Part shown: piece after piece, positions 8,349 through 17,293 of the stretch
Layout: every line of letters starts with the position of its first letter
Position numbering within the stretch: the first letter of the stretch is position 1
From: Aureispira anguillae
GTDB lineage: Bacteria > Bacteroidota > Bacteroidia > Chitinophagales > Saprospiraceae
Direction: 5' to 3'
Length of the DNA: 64,000 bases
NCBI RefSeq assembly: GCF_026000115.1
Contig: NZ_AP026867.1
Location: 2,263,501 to 2,327,500 of the forward strand
Translations under genes and position numbers: made by a program
Notes under the pieces: model-generated
What the model was told of the DNA's origin: nothing
The model's database searches: none
The model's input: the letters and a program-made list of their open reading frames with translations, nothing else

Positions 8349-9269
8349 TCAATCTAAAAATAACAGTTTGCCTTCCGCTACTTTTAAAGTATTGATCCTA
8401 AGTTGATAAAAACACAGCCCCTTGTGCATTTTGCTTGAGAGCGTAAAAGAATTCCCAGTTGTGTGGTATTGATTGATGACTTGTCCCGTTGAATTGTATA
8501 ACAACAAAGCAACTTCTGAGTGCGAATGATTATCAAATTGGAGGACACTTTGTTGAGTAATGGGGTGCGGATATACAGCTACTTCAAGGTTGGGCTGATC
8601 CTTTATTTTAGTACTACTATTTGTTATAGGACAGCTATTGTGAATGTAAACTAGGTTGCTATCCTTACTATAGTTTTGGAGGCAAAGGCATAAATTAGGA
8701 ATTGTCCCCAAATGCATATAGGCAAAACCATAATTGGTTCCTATTCCTTCTATAAATGTTAGCTTATTTCCCCCCCAAACAAAAAAGGGAACATAGTTGA
8801 GCCGAATATGTTTTAGCCCTGATTGATAATAGATAGAGTCAACTATTGCTGTAGTATCTCCAACTCCAAATGGATGGAGATTAACGACGAAACTATCTCC
8901 AAGTGTTAAAGACATATCTGCAACTAAATATTCTACAGTATCCCAAACAACAACATCCCCTTTGGCTCCCCTGAACCAAATTTTTCCTAAAGTCGTATCT
9001 TCTCGCAAAAAACCGTGAGCAGCTTCACTTGGCGAAACATTATGATAAATAGTATTACCTTGTTTGGTCCCCACCTTCTTATAGTTTGATCCAAACATAG
9101 TAGTGTCTTCAAATGCTACTCTTTCAATAACTCTAGCTTGATCCAATTGACAAAAAGAAATATTCCATTGAGTGCTACTTTGACCAAAAATAGTTTCATA
9201 AGTTTGCCCTAAGGATAGTATAGACAAATTCGTAACGAATACAAAAATAAAAGCAAGTCTGTGTTTCAT
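8349..9269 (-). CDS. Secreted protein with T9SS sorting domain
   Basis: A 306-residue protein with an N-terminal signal peptide (FIFVFVTNLSILSLG, cleavage before QTYE). Residues about 225-306 form a T9SS C-terminal sorting domain (VAVYPHPITQQSVLQF, VALLLYNSTGQVI, KGLCFYQLRI, EGKLLFLD). The middle contains Trp/Gly strands and a Cys-rich stretch (NLCLCLQNYS) and resembles no family I can name. It sits between cobS and cobC on the opposite strand and has no obvious role in cobalamin synthesis. The sorting domain is somewhat diverged at the end. Confidence 0.8.
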   Translation of the reverse strand: MKHRLAFIFVFVTNLSILSLGQTYETIFGQSSTQWNISFCQLDQARVIERVAFEDTTMFGSNYKKVGTKQGNTIYHNVSPSEAAHGFLREDTTLGKIWFRGAKGDVVVWDTVEYLVADMSLTLGDSFVVNLHPFGVGDTTAIVDSIYYQSGLKHIRLNYVPFFVWGGNKLTFIEGIGTNYGFAYMHLGTIPNLCLCLQNYSKDSNLVYIHNSCPITNSSTKIKDQPNLEVAVYPHPITQQSVLQFDNHSHSEVALLLYNSTGQVINQYHTTGNSFTLSSKMHKGLCFYQLRINTLKVAEGKLLFLD

Positions 9270-9306
9270 GTTATACTGTTTTTTTTAGAACTTATCCATA
9301 CATTAC

Positions 9307-9320
9307 AAGATCTAGATCTT
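9307..9320. promoter_or_regulatory. Perfect palindrome upstream of the T9SS gene
   Basis: AAGATCTAGATCTT is a 14-base perfect palindrome 38 bases upstream of the ATG at 9269, followed at 9319-9330 by a second small dyad, TTACC-AA-GGTAA. The position between the divergent gene at 8349-9269 and cobC (9438) fits an operator, but a chance palindrome cannot be excluded. Confidence 0.3.
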
Positions 9321-9437
9321 ACCAAGGTAAATTCTATTCATTATAAAACAGCTTAGGGGGACAGGAATAAATATAGTACAAAAATTAATTGTTTTCAATA
9401 TATTTACATTTTTTTATTTTAAATATAAGGATAGCTC

Positions 9438-9995
9438 ATGCAAATATATGTCAGTCGCCATACCAAAGTAAATATCCAAACGGGCATCTGTTATGGTCAA
9501 ACAGAGATACAGCTTCTTGATTCTTTTCAAATGGAGGCAGATCTTTTACAGAAAAAAATTCCCTTGGATCTAGATGCAGTTATCACGAGTCCTTTGTCTA
9601 GATGTCATTTATTGGCTAAACGTTTCTGTCATCAACCGCTAATAGAAGATGCCTTATTAGAAATGAATTTTGGCGACTGGGAACTGCAAGCATGGGATCG
9701 AATAGATCCTGAACAGCTCCAAACTTGGATGGATGACTTTGTTCACAATAGCCCCCCAAATGGGGAAAGCATGCAACAGCTTTACGAGCGAGTAGCCAAT
9801 TTTATGGATCGCCTGAGGGCTACTTCTTATCAAAAAGTGCTCCTCGTAACTCATGCGGGAGTTATTCGTTGTATTTGGGCCTATTTATTAGCAATTCCAC
9901 TTAAAAACACCTTTAAAATCACTGTTGATTATAACAGGGTGTTAGTTTTTAACTTGGGAGAGCATCCTGATTACGATTCTATCAAAACAATGTAA
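9438..9995 (+). CDS. cobC: Histidine phosphatase, likely alpha-ribazole phosphatase
   Basis: A 185-residue histidine phosphatase (phosphoglycerate-mutase-like). The catalytic motif is SRHTKVN (His8, with Thr where many have Gly), followed by CYGQTEIQL and SPLSRCHLLAKRF, then MNFGDWE and the second His in VTHAGVIRC. CYGQTD-like and FGDWE motifs are typical of CobC, which removes phosphate from alpha-ribazole-5'-phosphate or from adenosylcobalamin-5'-phosphate. It lies on the plus strand 1.1 kb after cobS, separated by an unrelated opposite-strand gene. Other histidine phosphatases share the fold, so the cluster is part of the reason for the call. Confidence 0.85.
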   Translation: MQIYVSRHTKVNIQTGICYGQTEIQLLDSFQMEADLLQKKIPLDLDAVITSPLSRCHLLAKRFCHQPLIEDALLEMNFGDWELQAWDRIDPEQLQTWMDDFVHNSPPNGESMQQLYERVANFMDRLRATSYQKVLLVTHAGVIRCIWAYLLAIPLKNTFKITVDYNRVLVFNLGEHPDYDSIKTM

Positions 9996-10341
9996 ATAAA
10001 TGCATAAAAACTATTTAAAAATGCCAAAAATATATTTTTAAAAAAAAAATTAAAAATTTATTATCATCTATTAAAACCGATAAAACACTACTTAATAAGT
10101 AGATATATATATACAAATGCCTTTCAAAAAACAGAGTTCATTTTAATTGTTTTAAATAAAAAAGAAATTTAATGTATTATTGCTAAAATTTTTTTTGTAT
10201 AAAAAACTAGATGAATACAATATAAATTTAATTTGGTTGAGCAAATCCATAATTTAGATGCAATAAGAAAGCGTTTTAACTAATAAAAATTACCTCGACA
10301 ATCACAATAAGTTTTCGAATATATTCCTAAATAAAAAACAA
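9996..10341. other. Intergenic A/T-rich stretch, no gene seen
   Basis: These 346 bases are very A/T-rich, with homopolymer runs (aaaaaaaaa, tttttttt) and an alternating TA tract near 10100. I see no open frame, no perfect TAnnTTTG promoter element and no strong hairpin. It presumably holds the promoter and leader of the gene at 10342. Confidence 0.5.
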
Positions 10342-12390
10342 ATGTCAAAAAATAACCCCCTTACCCAATCCGAAACATCCTCTTCTCATTCCAATTTACC
10401 TAAATTCGTTTTTGGAATACTTCTCATTTTGGCTTCTATTTTTATACTCAGTAGCAGCTTGGGTATTGGATTACCTAGTGATGAACCAATAGACCACGCC
10501 TATGGAAAAACTTGCTTGAACTATTATAAATCATTCGGGCAAGATACTTCCTTTGTTGATTTAAAAGTCTATGGTCAACCTTACAAAAATCAAAAATATT
10601 ACGGAGCCATTTTCGAAGCAACAGCAGCAGCGGTAACGGCTTCTTGTTCGCCTGCAACACAATATCATATTCGGCACTTTTTAGTAGCCATTTGTGGTAT
10701 TTTAATTATATTATTTACAGGATTAACAGCCAAGGAACTATCGGGCTGGAAGGCGGCAGCGGTAACAACGCTATTGATGATGGCTAGTCCTACCATTGTA
10801 GGGCAAATGCTCTTTAACAGTAAAGACATCCCATTTGCGCTTGGTTTTGCGATAACCTGTTATTACACCGTAAGATTTGCCCGAAACTACCCGCAATTTA
10901 AACGAGGGGATGCCATCGGTTTAGGCTTGGGAATAGCCATAGCAGTTGGAACAAGAGTAGGGGGCTTTTTGTTGGCCACTTACCCTTTTATTTTCTTTGG
11001 ATTAAAATTAATATTTGAGAAGGAATTTAGGACAGTTTTCTTTTCCCATGAACGTTCTCAACAAATTAAACTAATTTTACTTCCCGCTGCAGTGATTATT
11101 TTGGGTTGCCTTTTGGGACTTCTTTTTTACCCCAATTTTTGGATGCACCCAGTTAGTCACGTTAGTGATGCCTTGAATGTTGCGGTTAAATTTCCTGTGT
11201 CTATCACCCTTTTCTTTGAAGGAGATATGGTCAGATCTACCAATTTACCCCCCAACTACTTACTAAAATCTTTACAAATTTCTTTACCCCTTTTTACATT
11301 GCTCTCAATCCCTCTGATTCTAAGTTTGTTTTTTAAATCAAAATTTATCAGTAAAACCCACTTATTATTTTTCTTATTTACAACTCTTTTCCCTATTTGC
11401 TTTGTTATTTATACAAAACAAACCATCTATAATGGATGGAGACACATCACCTTCTTTTACCCTTCATTTGTTATTCTCGCTGGGCTTGCTATTAGCAGTG
11501 TTGTATTTCCTTTTCGAAAGAGTGTCGCTCAATGGTTAGCTGTCCTTATTTTTGGAGGACTAATCTTAAAAACGCTAATTTGGCAATTGACTTACCCCAG
11601 TTATCAATATGCTTATTATAACGAGTTGGCAGGAGGATTCCATGAAGCCTATGATGAATTTGATAATGATTATCAACAGTTGGCTGTTACCAAAGGAGTG
11701 TATTGGTTGCTCGAAAACGAGCCCATTTTTAAGGACAAAAACAGAACGAAAAAAATTAAAATTGCAAGTAATAATGCCCATGCACTAAATATGTATTTTG
11801 ATGCAAAAGCATTAAATGTAGAATTCGTTAAAACAGGTATAAAAAGTTGGAAAAGTACCGAATGGGATTACTCTGTAATGTCAACGATTTTTTTACCTCG
11901 TAAAATTAGAGACCTTGTTTTTCCTCCCAAAGATTTACTCTATGCAGAGGAAATAGAGGGACGTGGAATAGCTTATGTAGTAAAACAAACCGATCGCACC
12001 TTTTATAAGGGGCTTATGGCTATGCAAGCAAAAAAGTATGACGAAGCTTATCAATTGTTCTTAGACGCTTATGCTAAGGACCCCTCTAATTTTAATATTT
12101 GGCTGAGTTTGGCTCATATTTATTCCATTTCCAAAAAAGGAGATGAAACCATTCAGTACGCCAAGCCATATTTAGAGTTATATCCTGCTGATTGGATTGC
12201 CAACCAATTGTTAGGTTTGGGTTATTTGCACAAAAAGGATTTCACAAACAGTGAAAAGTTTTTAGTACGAGCGATTCGAATCAACCCCAAACAAAAATCA
12301 GCTTATTATAACTTGATCCATTTGTATGAAATATCGGGTCAACAAGCTCAAGCTCAAAAAATTCGACAACAATTAGCCGCCTTAAAATAG
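10342..12390 (+). CDS. GT-C-like membrane glycosyltransferase with C-terminal TPRs
   Basis: A 682-residue protein. A first transmembrane helix (about 23-45) is followed by LPSDEPIDHAYGK, an acidic periplasmic loop of the kind that holds the catalytic Asp in GT39/ArnT/PMT-type glycosyltransferases using lipid-phosphate sugars. About ten further hydrophobic segments continue to roughly residue 420 (LMMASPTIVGQML, NSKDIPFALGFAITCYY). A soluble part and three to four TPR-like units follow (about 550-682; FYKGLMAMQAKKYDEAYQLF, NIWLSLAHIYSISKKGDE, ANQLLGLGYLHKKDFTNSEK). The sugar and acceptor are unknown. It lies between two cobalamin transcription units without an evident link. Confidence 0.7.
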   Translation: MSKNNPLTQSETSSSHSNLPKFVFGILLILASIFILSSSLGIGLPSDEPIDHAYGKTCLNYYKSFGQDTSFVDLKVYGQPYKNQKYYGAIFEATAAAVTASCSPATQYHIRHFLVAICGILIILFTGLTAKELSGWKAAAVTTLLMMASPTIVGQMLFNSKDIPFALGFAITCYYTVRFARNYPQFKRGDAIGLGLGIAIAVGTRVGGFLLATYPFIFFGLKLIFEKEFRTVFFSHERSQQIKLILLPAAVIILGCLLGLLFYPNFWMHPVSHVSDALNVAVKFPVSITLFFEGDMVRSTNLPPNYLLKSLQISLPLFTLLSIPLILSLFFKSKFISKTHLLFFLFTTLFPICFVIYTKQTIYNGWRHITFFYPSFVILAGLAISSVVFPFRKSVAQWLAVLIFGGLILKTLIWQLTYPSYQYAYYNELAGGFHEAYDEFDNDYQQLAVTKGVYWLLENEPIFKDKNRTKKIKIASNNAHALNMYFDAKALNVEFVKTGIKSWKSTEWDYSVMSTIFLPRKIRDLVFPPKDLLYAEEIEGRGIAYVVKQTDRTFYKGLMAMQAKKYDEAYQLFLDAYAKDPSNFNIWLSLAHIYSISKKGDETIQYAKPYLELYPADWIANQLLGLGYLHKKDFTNSEKFLVRAIRINPKQKSAYYNLIHLYEISGQQAQAQKIRQQLAALK

Positions 12391-12397
12391 GAATAAT

Positions 12398-12411
12398 GCC
12401 TAAATGTAGGC
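12398..12411. terminator. Short hairpin between the GT-C gene and cobN
   Basis: GCCTA-AATG-TAGGC forms a 5-base-pair stem, extended by GAATAAT/ATTATTC after a bulge, with TTTAATTATT on the plus-strand side. It sits between the converging stops at 12390 and 12417. It is weak, and no other terminator is visible for either gene. Confidence 0.4.
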
Positions 12412-12416
12412 TTTAA

Positions 12417-15400
12417 TTATTCCAAATCTTCTATAGAATCCAACAGCAGCTGTTCTAAAGCTGCTGTTGTTTTTGCTGAAGGAGCTTGCCACATTCCTCG
12501 CTGAATAGCTTCTAACATTCGTTCAGACATATCTCGAATTGCCCATTTATTATGCGTTCGGATAAAATTCTGATTGTTTTCATCCAATAAATAAGCCTGA
12601 GTCATTCCTTCGTACATAAAATCATCAATAAGTTCCGTTGTAGCATCGTAAGCAAATAAGTAGTCCATGGTTGCAGCCATTTCAAAAGCCCCTTTGTAAC
12701 CATGATCCTGCATTCCCTTGATCCATTTTGGGTTAATAACCCTTGAACGATAGACCTTAAGTAATTCCTGTTTTAAGGATTTAATTCTAGGGTTTTCAGG
12801 TCTGGAATGATCTCCAAAATAAAGCGTACTAGGGCTTCCTTTTTCTTGCTCAACGGCTACAGCCATTCCCCCTTGAAATTGGTAATAATCGTCTGAATCC
12901 AAAATATCATGTTCTCGATTATCTTGGTTTTGAACGACAATATCAATAGAAGAAAGCCTAGATTTGAAAACCTCATGCGCAGAGTGCCCTTCATTTTTAT
13001 TTCCAAAATAAGCATAACCGCTCCAATTCATATACACTTCTGCCAAATCCGCTTTGGTCCGCCAATTTTTTTCGTCAATCACTCCCTGCAAACCAGCACC
13101 ATAAGCGCCAGGTTTAGAGCCAAAAACCCTGTATAAGGCTCGTTCTTTTGCTTTTTCCGCTCCAATTCCTTTTTTTAACCACTCTTTTTTCTCTTTTTGG
13201 TAACGTGCCTTGATGGGGTTAAATTCATCCGATTCATCGAGTTCAGCGACCCGTTCTACCACCGCATTAAACAAAGAAATAACATCGGGGAATGCATCCC
13301 TAAAAAAACCAGATATTCTCAACAAAACATCAACTCTTGGGCGTTTGAGTTCTAAGGTTGAAATAATCTCGAAATCAATCACCCTCCGATTTGCCCCTTG
13401 CCAAATAGGGCGCACTCCAATTAATGCTAATGCCTGTGAAATATCGTCTCCACCAGTACGCATGGTAGAAGTTCCCCAAACGGAAATACCAATAGAGGTA
13501 GGATAAGTCCCTTCTTCTTGTAAATACCGACTAATGATATTATCGGCGCTTTTTTTGCCCAATTCAAAAGCATGGGGAGAGGGTATTGTTCGGATGTCAA
13601 CAGAGTAAAAGTTACGCCCTGTTGGTAGAATATCTAAACGTCCACGTGTTGGAGCTCCCGATCCTCCTGATGGGACATATCCAGCATCCAAACCATTCAA
13701 TAGGTTGGTTATTTCTGATTGAGTTGCGTTTAATTTGGGCAGTGTCTCTTCTTTAATACTTACTAGGACTTGTTGCGTGTATTTTCCTAGGCTATCCATT
13801 ACCAATTCCCCCTCCAAAAGTGCTTCAATTAACAATTTACTTTTGAGTTCTAACCATTCCACCGCTTGCCCGATAGTTCTACAGTCCATGCCATTTAGTG
13901 TTACTTTAAGCACCGTTTCATAGGCCGTATCTAAAGGATCAAAGTCCAAGCCCATATCTTTAGCTAATGCTTGGGTAAGTCCCATTTGCCTAGCTTGGGG
14001 CAATCGATGTAAAGCCAAAATTAGGTCGCTCAATTTTTCTCCTTTGGGCATTTGTCCAAAAATATGCAAACCTCCTCGAATTTGAGCCTCTTTCAATTCA
14101 CAAAGATAACCATCAATAACTTCCAATAATGTTTCAATGTCCTTTCCATCACTATTTAAATCGACGCTCAGGTGAGAGCTTTGTACCAAATTTTCAATTT
14201 TATTTTTAATTAAATTGGCACGCTTTGGGTCTAAAAGCGCTGCTTCATAATATTCATCAATTAGCAATTCCAATTGCAATAAATCACCGTGGTTTTCTGC
14301 ACGGGTCATAGGAGGAATCAGATGATCCAAGATAATCGCTTGATTTCTTCGTTTTGCTTGTGTTCCTTCCCCTGGATCATTAATAATAAAAGGATAAAAG
14401 TGTGGGATAGCTCCAAATACCATAGCAGGAAAACAACTTGAAGCACTTAGGGCTACACTTTTTCCTGGAAGCCATTCCAAATTACCATGTTTTCCTACAT
14501 GCACAACAGCATCTGCATTAAATTTGTGTTGCACCCAAAAATAATAGGCTAAATAATCCTGTGTTGGTACCAAATCTGGAGAGTGGTAGGTCGCTTGCAA
14601 ATCCATATTGTACCCTCGGCTGGGTTGAATGGAGACAAAGATATTTCCTAGGCATAGCCCTGGAATTAAAAACCATCCATTTCTGTAATTTACGGCAGAG
14701 GTTGGAGCTCCCCATTGCTCCTCAATTTTTGATCGAAGTAGGGGCGAAAGTTGTCCGTAATGATGTAAAAAGTCCGTTTCTGACAATAAAACTTGCGCTT
14801 CTTTTAATTGTGAACTGTGGATTTCATTTGTAATAAAAGAAGTCAACTCATCAATTAATTCCGTTGTATTTTGAGGAATTTTTGTTCCCAATTCATACCC
14901 TTTATCTTTTAAGGCTTTCAAAATTTCAAGCACCGATTGTGGAGTATCCAAGCCCACACCATTTGCCAAACGGCTATTTTTATTGGGATAATTAGGAACG
15001 ATTAGAGCAATTCTTTTTTCTTTGGCGTTTTTTTGCCTTAGTTTGACCCAATTTGCAGCAAAGTCAGCAACAAATTGGCAGCCTTCTTTGTGGGGCTGGT
15101 ACGCAACAATTTCTGAATCCGTTTGCTCATCTCGTCCCATTGATTCTTTAAAAGAAATGGCTGTAGTTATTATTTTACCATCCATTTCTGGCAACGCTAT
15201 ATTCATTGCAACATCAGTTGGAGGCAAGCCAAAAAGACCAGCTTCCCAAGTTGCTTTGTTGCAAGAAGCAAAAATTGCTTGGATAAGAGGAATGTTTAGA
15301 GATTCAAAAAAGGTTGAAGTCTCTGAACCATCAAACGAACTCAATGCAAAACCTGTCGTATTAATAAGTACTTGGGGCACTAAGTCATGGGCATTTAACA

Positions 15401-16163
15401 ACTCTAAAATCGTATCATTAATTCTTTTATCCCGATAACTCAAGGCCATCAAAACAACAGGATAAAACCCCTTTAGCGCTAACATTTCAGACAAAACCTG
15501 TAAGGGCAATAAATTATTGGATAGATAATGTGTTCGGTAACTGGTGATAAGCGCAACAGGGCGCATAGAAGGTATTGCTTGGGATTGAGGACTCAGAATG
15601 CCTTGTTCGTAATGATACAAAAAGGAATGAGGAATACTCCGAATGGGTTGGATAGGATAAGTGGAATCGAATTGGGTATTAAAAATTAGTTTTAAGGCTT
15701 GCTCAACATTAAAAATTCCACCCGCAACAAAATATTTCCAAATTTCATCTACCAAAGTAAAGGGAATGGTAGAAAGTTGCATCAATTCCCAATCGGGTTG
15801 GTCGTGCCCAGGCAAGAAAATGAGTTCTATATCGGCTTCTTCCAAAAGTGCTATTATTGCTTCGCAAAAATAAGAATAATACGATTTTCCACCAAGCAAA
15901 CGCATTACGATTACTTTGGCTTTGGACGCTACTTCTTCTAAATAAGTATCAATGGTTAATTCCTGCTTAAAGTACGTTAAATTGGCTAACCTCAAGCTAG
16001 GTAATTCCCCCTCAACATTCAAAGATCGATAAGCTTCATTCACTGCACTAATCTCAGTATCTCCAGCAGAAAGAAATATAAGGTCTCCAGCTTGTTGTTC
16101 TATATAAAAAACGCCATCGTCGTTCGGGTTCCATCCGCCTGGTATTGTAGAAATTAAGTGCAT
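12417..16163 (-). CDS. cobN: CobN-type cobaltochelatase large subunit
   Basis: CobN is the large H-type subunit of the ATP-dependent, ring-stage cobalt chelatase. The 1248-residue protein starts best at 16163 (MHLISTIPGGWNPNDDG); the ATG 60 bases upstream adds a hydrophobic tail of 20 residues that does not fit the family. It carries the signature HVGKHGNLEWLPGKSVALS, the NDPGEG motif, MRTGGDDISQALALIGVRP and a W..GYAYFGNKNEGHSAHE-like segment near the end. No CobS/CobT AAA partners are present; the ChlI-ChlD-like protein at 19807-21471 is the likely partner. It is the last gene of the long operon, after a terminator-like hairpin at 16204-16233. BchH/ChlH is excluded by the context. Confidence 0.9.
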   Translation of the reverse strand: MHLISTIPGGWNPNDDGVFYIEQQAGDLIFLSAGDTEISAVNEAYRSLNVEGELPSLRLANLTYFKQELTIDTYLEEVASKAKVIVMRLLGGKSYYSYFCEAIIALLEEADIELIFLPGHDQPDWELMQLSTIPFTLVDEIWKYFVAGGIFNVEQALKLIFNTQFDSTYPIQPIRSIPHSFLYHYEQGILSPQSQAIPSMRPVALITSYRTHYLSNNLLPLQVLSEMLALKGFYPVVLMALSYRDKRINDTILELLNAHDLVPQVLINTTGFALSSFDGSETSTFFESLNIPLIQAIFASCNKATWEAGLFGLPPTDVAMNIALPEMDGKIITTAISFKESMGRDEQTDSEIVAYQPHKEGCQFVADFAANWVKLRQKNAKEKRIALIVPNYPNKNSRLANGVGLDTPQSVLEILKALKDKGYELGTKIPQNTTELIDELTSFITNEIHSSQLKEAQVLLSETDFLHHYGQLSPLLRSKIEEQWGAPTSAVNYRNGWFLIPGLCLGNIFVSIQPSRGYNMDLQATYHSPDLVPTQDYLAYYFWVQHKFNADAVVHVGKHGNLEWLPGKSVALSASSCFPAMVFGAIPHFYPFIINDPGEGTQAKRRNQAIILDHLIPPMTRAENHGDLLQLELLIDEYYEAALLDPKRANLIKNKIENLVQSSHLSVDLNSDGKDIETLLEVIDGYLCELKEAQIRGGLHIFGQMPKGEKLSDLILALHRLPQARQMGLTQALAKDMGLDFDPLDTAYETVLKVTLNGMDCRTIGQAVEWLELKSKLLIEALLEGELVMDSLGKYTQQVLVSIKEETLPKLNATQSEITNLLNGLDAGYVPSGGSGAPTRGRLDILPTGRNFYSVDIRTIPSPHAFELGKKSADNIISRYLQEEGTYPTSIGISVWGTSTMRTGGDDISQALALIGVRPIWQGANRRVIDFEIISTLELKRPRVDVLLRISGFFRDAFPDVISLFNAVVERVAELDESDEFNPIKARYQKEKKEWLKKGIGAEKAKERALYRVFGSKPGAYGAGLQGVIDEKNWRTKADLAEVYMNWSGYAYFGNKNEGHSAHEVFKSRLSSIDIVVQNQDNREHDILDSDDYYQFQGGMAVAVEQEKGSPSTLYFGDHSRPENPRIKSLKQELLKVYRSRVINPKWIKGMQDHGYKGAFEMAATMDYLFAYDATTELIDDFMYEGMTQAYLLDENNQNFIRTHNKWAIRDMSERMLEAIQRGMWQAPSAKTTAALEQLLLDSIEDLE

Positions 16164-16203
16164 TTTATTGGTTTTTAATACTTTTAGTAAAGCAAATAAT
16201 AAA

Positions 16204-16233
16204 ACGCTACATATTGTTACCAATATGCAGCGT
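16204..16233 (-). terminator. Terminator-like hairpin between cobW and cobN
   Basis: On the minus strand ACGCT-g-CATATTG-GTAA-CAATATG-t-AGCGT forms a 12-base-pair stem with one mismatch and a 4-base loop, directly followed by TTTTATTATTT. It lies 14 bases after the cobW stop and 41 bases before the cobN start, so it could end part of the transcripts before cobN or protect the 3' end of the upstream message. Confidence 0.65.
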
Positions 16234-16246
16234 AGCGTAGTATAAA

Positions 16247-17257
16247 TTAATTTAAATGACCCGCAATATCTCTACCGATAACAACCAATTGAGTTTTGCG
16301 TTCTTCTTCGTCTTTCCAAGCTCTATCAAAGTAATAATCAAAGCGATTTCCCACGCCTTGCAAAATCATACGCATAGGTTTGTCAGGGATATTTACAAAC
16401 CCTTTGACCCTATAGATTTCATGTTTTTGAACGAGGTTCTGAAGTTCTTTAACCAATGTTTTAACATTGGGAGTAGTGGGATATTCTAAGATTTCTGTCG
16501 TAATGCTTTCATCGTGCTCATGATCGTGTCCATGTTCATGATGATGTTCGTGGATAGAATGTCGGGTAGATAAATCATCCTCCGCAGAAGCTCCCAATCC
16601 CAATAAGATGTCATTATCAATGATTCCATTGGCAATGGGAATAATTTTGACATTGGGGCGGGCTTTGGGAGACAAGGCTTCGACAACTGCTGTATATCCA
16701 GCATCATCAATCAAATCTCGTTTGCTCACCAACAGTAGATCCGCACAAGTCAACTGATCCAAAAATAACTCTTCTATAGGGGTTTCATGATCTAAGGAAT
16801 CATCTGCCAAGCGTTGCTTCTGAACCTTTGCTCGATTGCAAAGCTCACCCGTTGCTACACCAACAGCATCCACTACCGTCACAACAGCATCTATTGTTAT
16901 GTGTGGCTTTAGGTCTGGCCAATTTACGGCTCTAATCAAGGGTTTAGGCATTGCTAAACCAGAAGTTTCTATAATGATATGGTCAATATCATCTTTGCGC
17001 TCAATCAATTCTAACATAGAAGGCAAAAACTCCTCCTGCACGGTACAACAAATACAACCATTGGCTAGCTCAATTAAGTTGCAAGTTTCATCCCCACAGC
17101 CAGTGCGAATAATTTCACCATCGACACCGACTTCTCCAAATTCATTCACCAGTAAGGCCAAGCGTTTTCCATTGGCATTTTTGAGAATATTGTGCACCAG
17201 TGTCGTTTTACCAACCCCCAAAAAACCTGTTATTATTGTGATAGGTATTTTTCTCAT
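16247..17257 (-). CDS. cobW: CobW-family GTP-dependent metallochaperone
   Basis: A G3E-family GTPase of 336 residues. Walker A is GFLGVGKTT (11-19); the metal-binding CxCC motif is NGCICC (Cys68, 70, 71); ETSGLAMP is the switch-like motif; SKRDLI fits the GTP-specificity loop. A His-rich linker near 235-255 (HEHHHEHGHDHEHDE) precedes the CobW C-terminal domain (about 265-336; VKGFVNIPDKP, GVGNRFDYYFDRAW). Members supply metal; here the neighbours are cobN and the adenosyltransferase, so cobalt delivery is the natural reading. It lies 36 bases after the pduO-type gene. A Zn-specific relative is the alternative. Confidence 0.88.
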   Translation of the reverse strand: MRKIPITIITGFLGVGKTTLVHNILKNANGKRLALLVNEFGEVGVDGEIIRTGCGDETCNLIELANGCICCTVQEEFLPSMLELIERKDDIDHIIIETSGLAMPKPLIRAVNWPDLKPHITIDAVVTVVDAVGVATGELCNRAKVQKQRLADDSLDHETPIEELFLDQLTCADLLLVSKRDLIDDAGYTAVVEALSPKARPNVKIIPIANGIIDNDILLGLGASAEDDLSTRHSIHEHHHEHGHDHEHDESITTEILEYPTTPNVKTLVKELQNLVQKHEIYRVKGFVNIPDKPMRMILQGVGNRFDYYFDRAWKDEEERKTQLVVIGRDIAGHLN

Positions 17258-17293
17258 AAGTATTCTATTTTTTGTTTTAATTAGTATTCATAT

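Noticed and set aside
15022-15438. Plus-strand open frame of 138 codons
   Set aside because: It is antisense to cobN, whose frame is continuous and family-like throughout.
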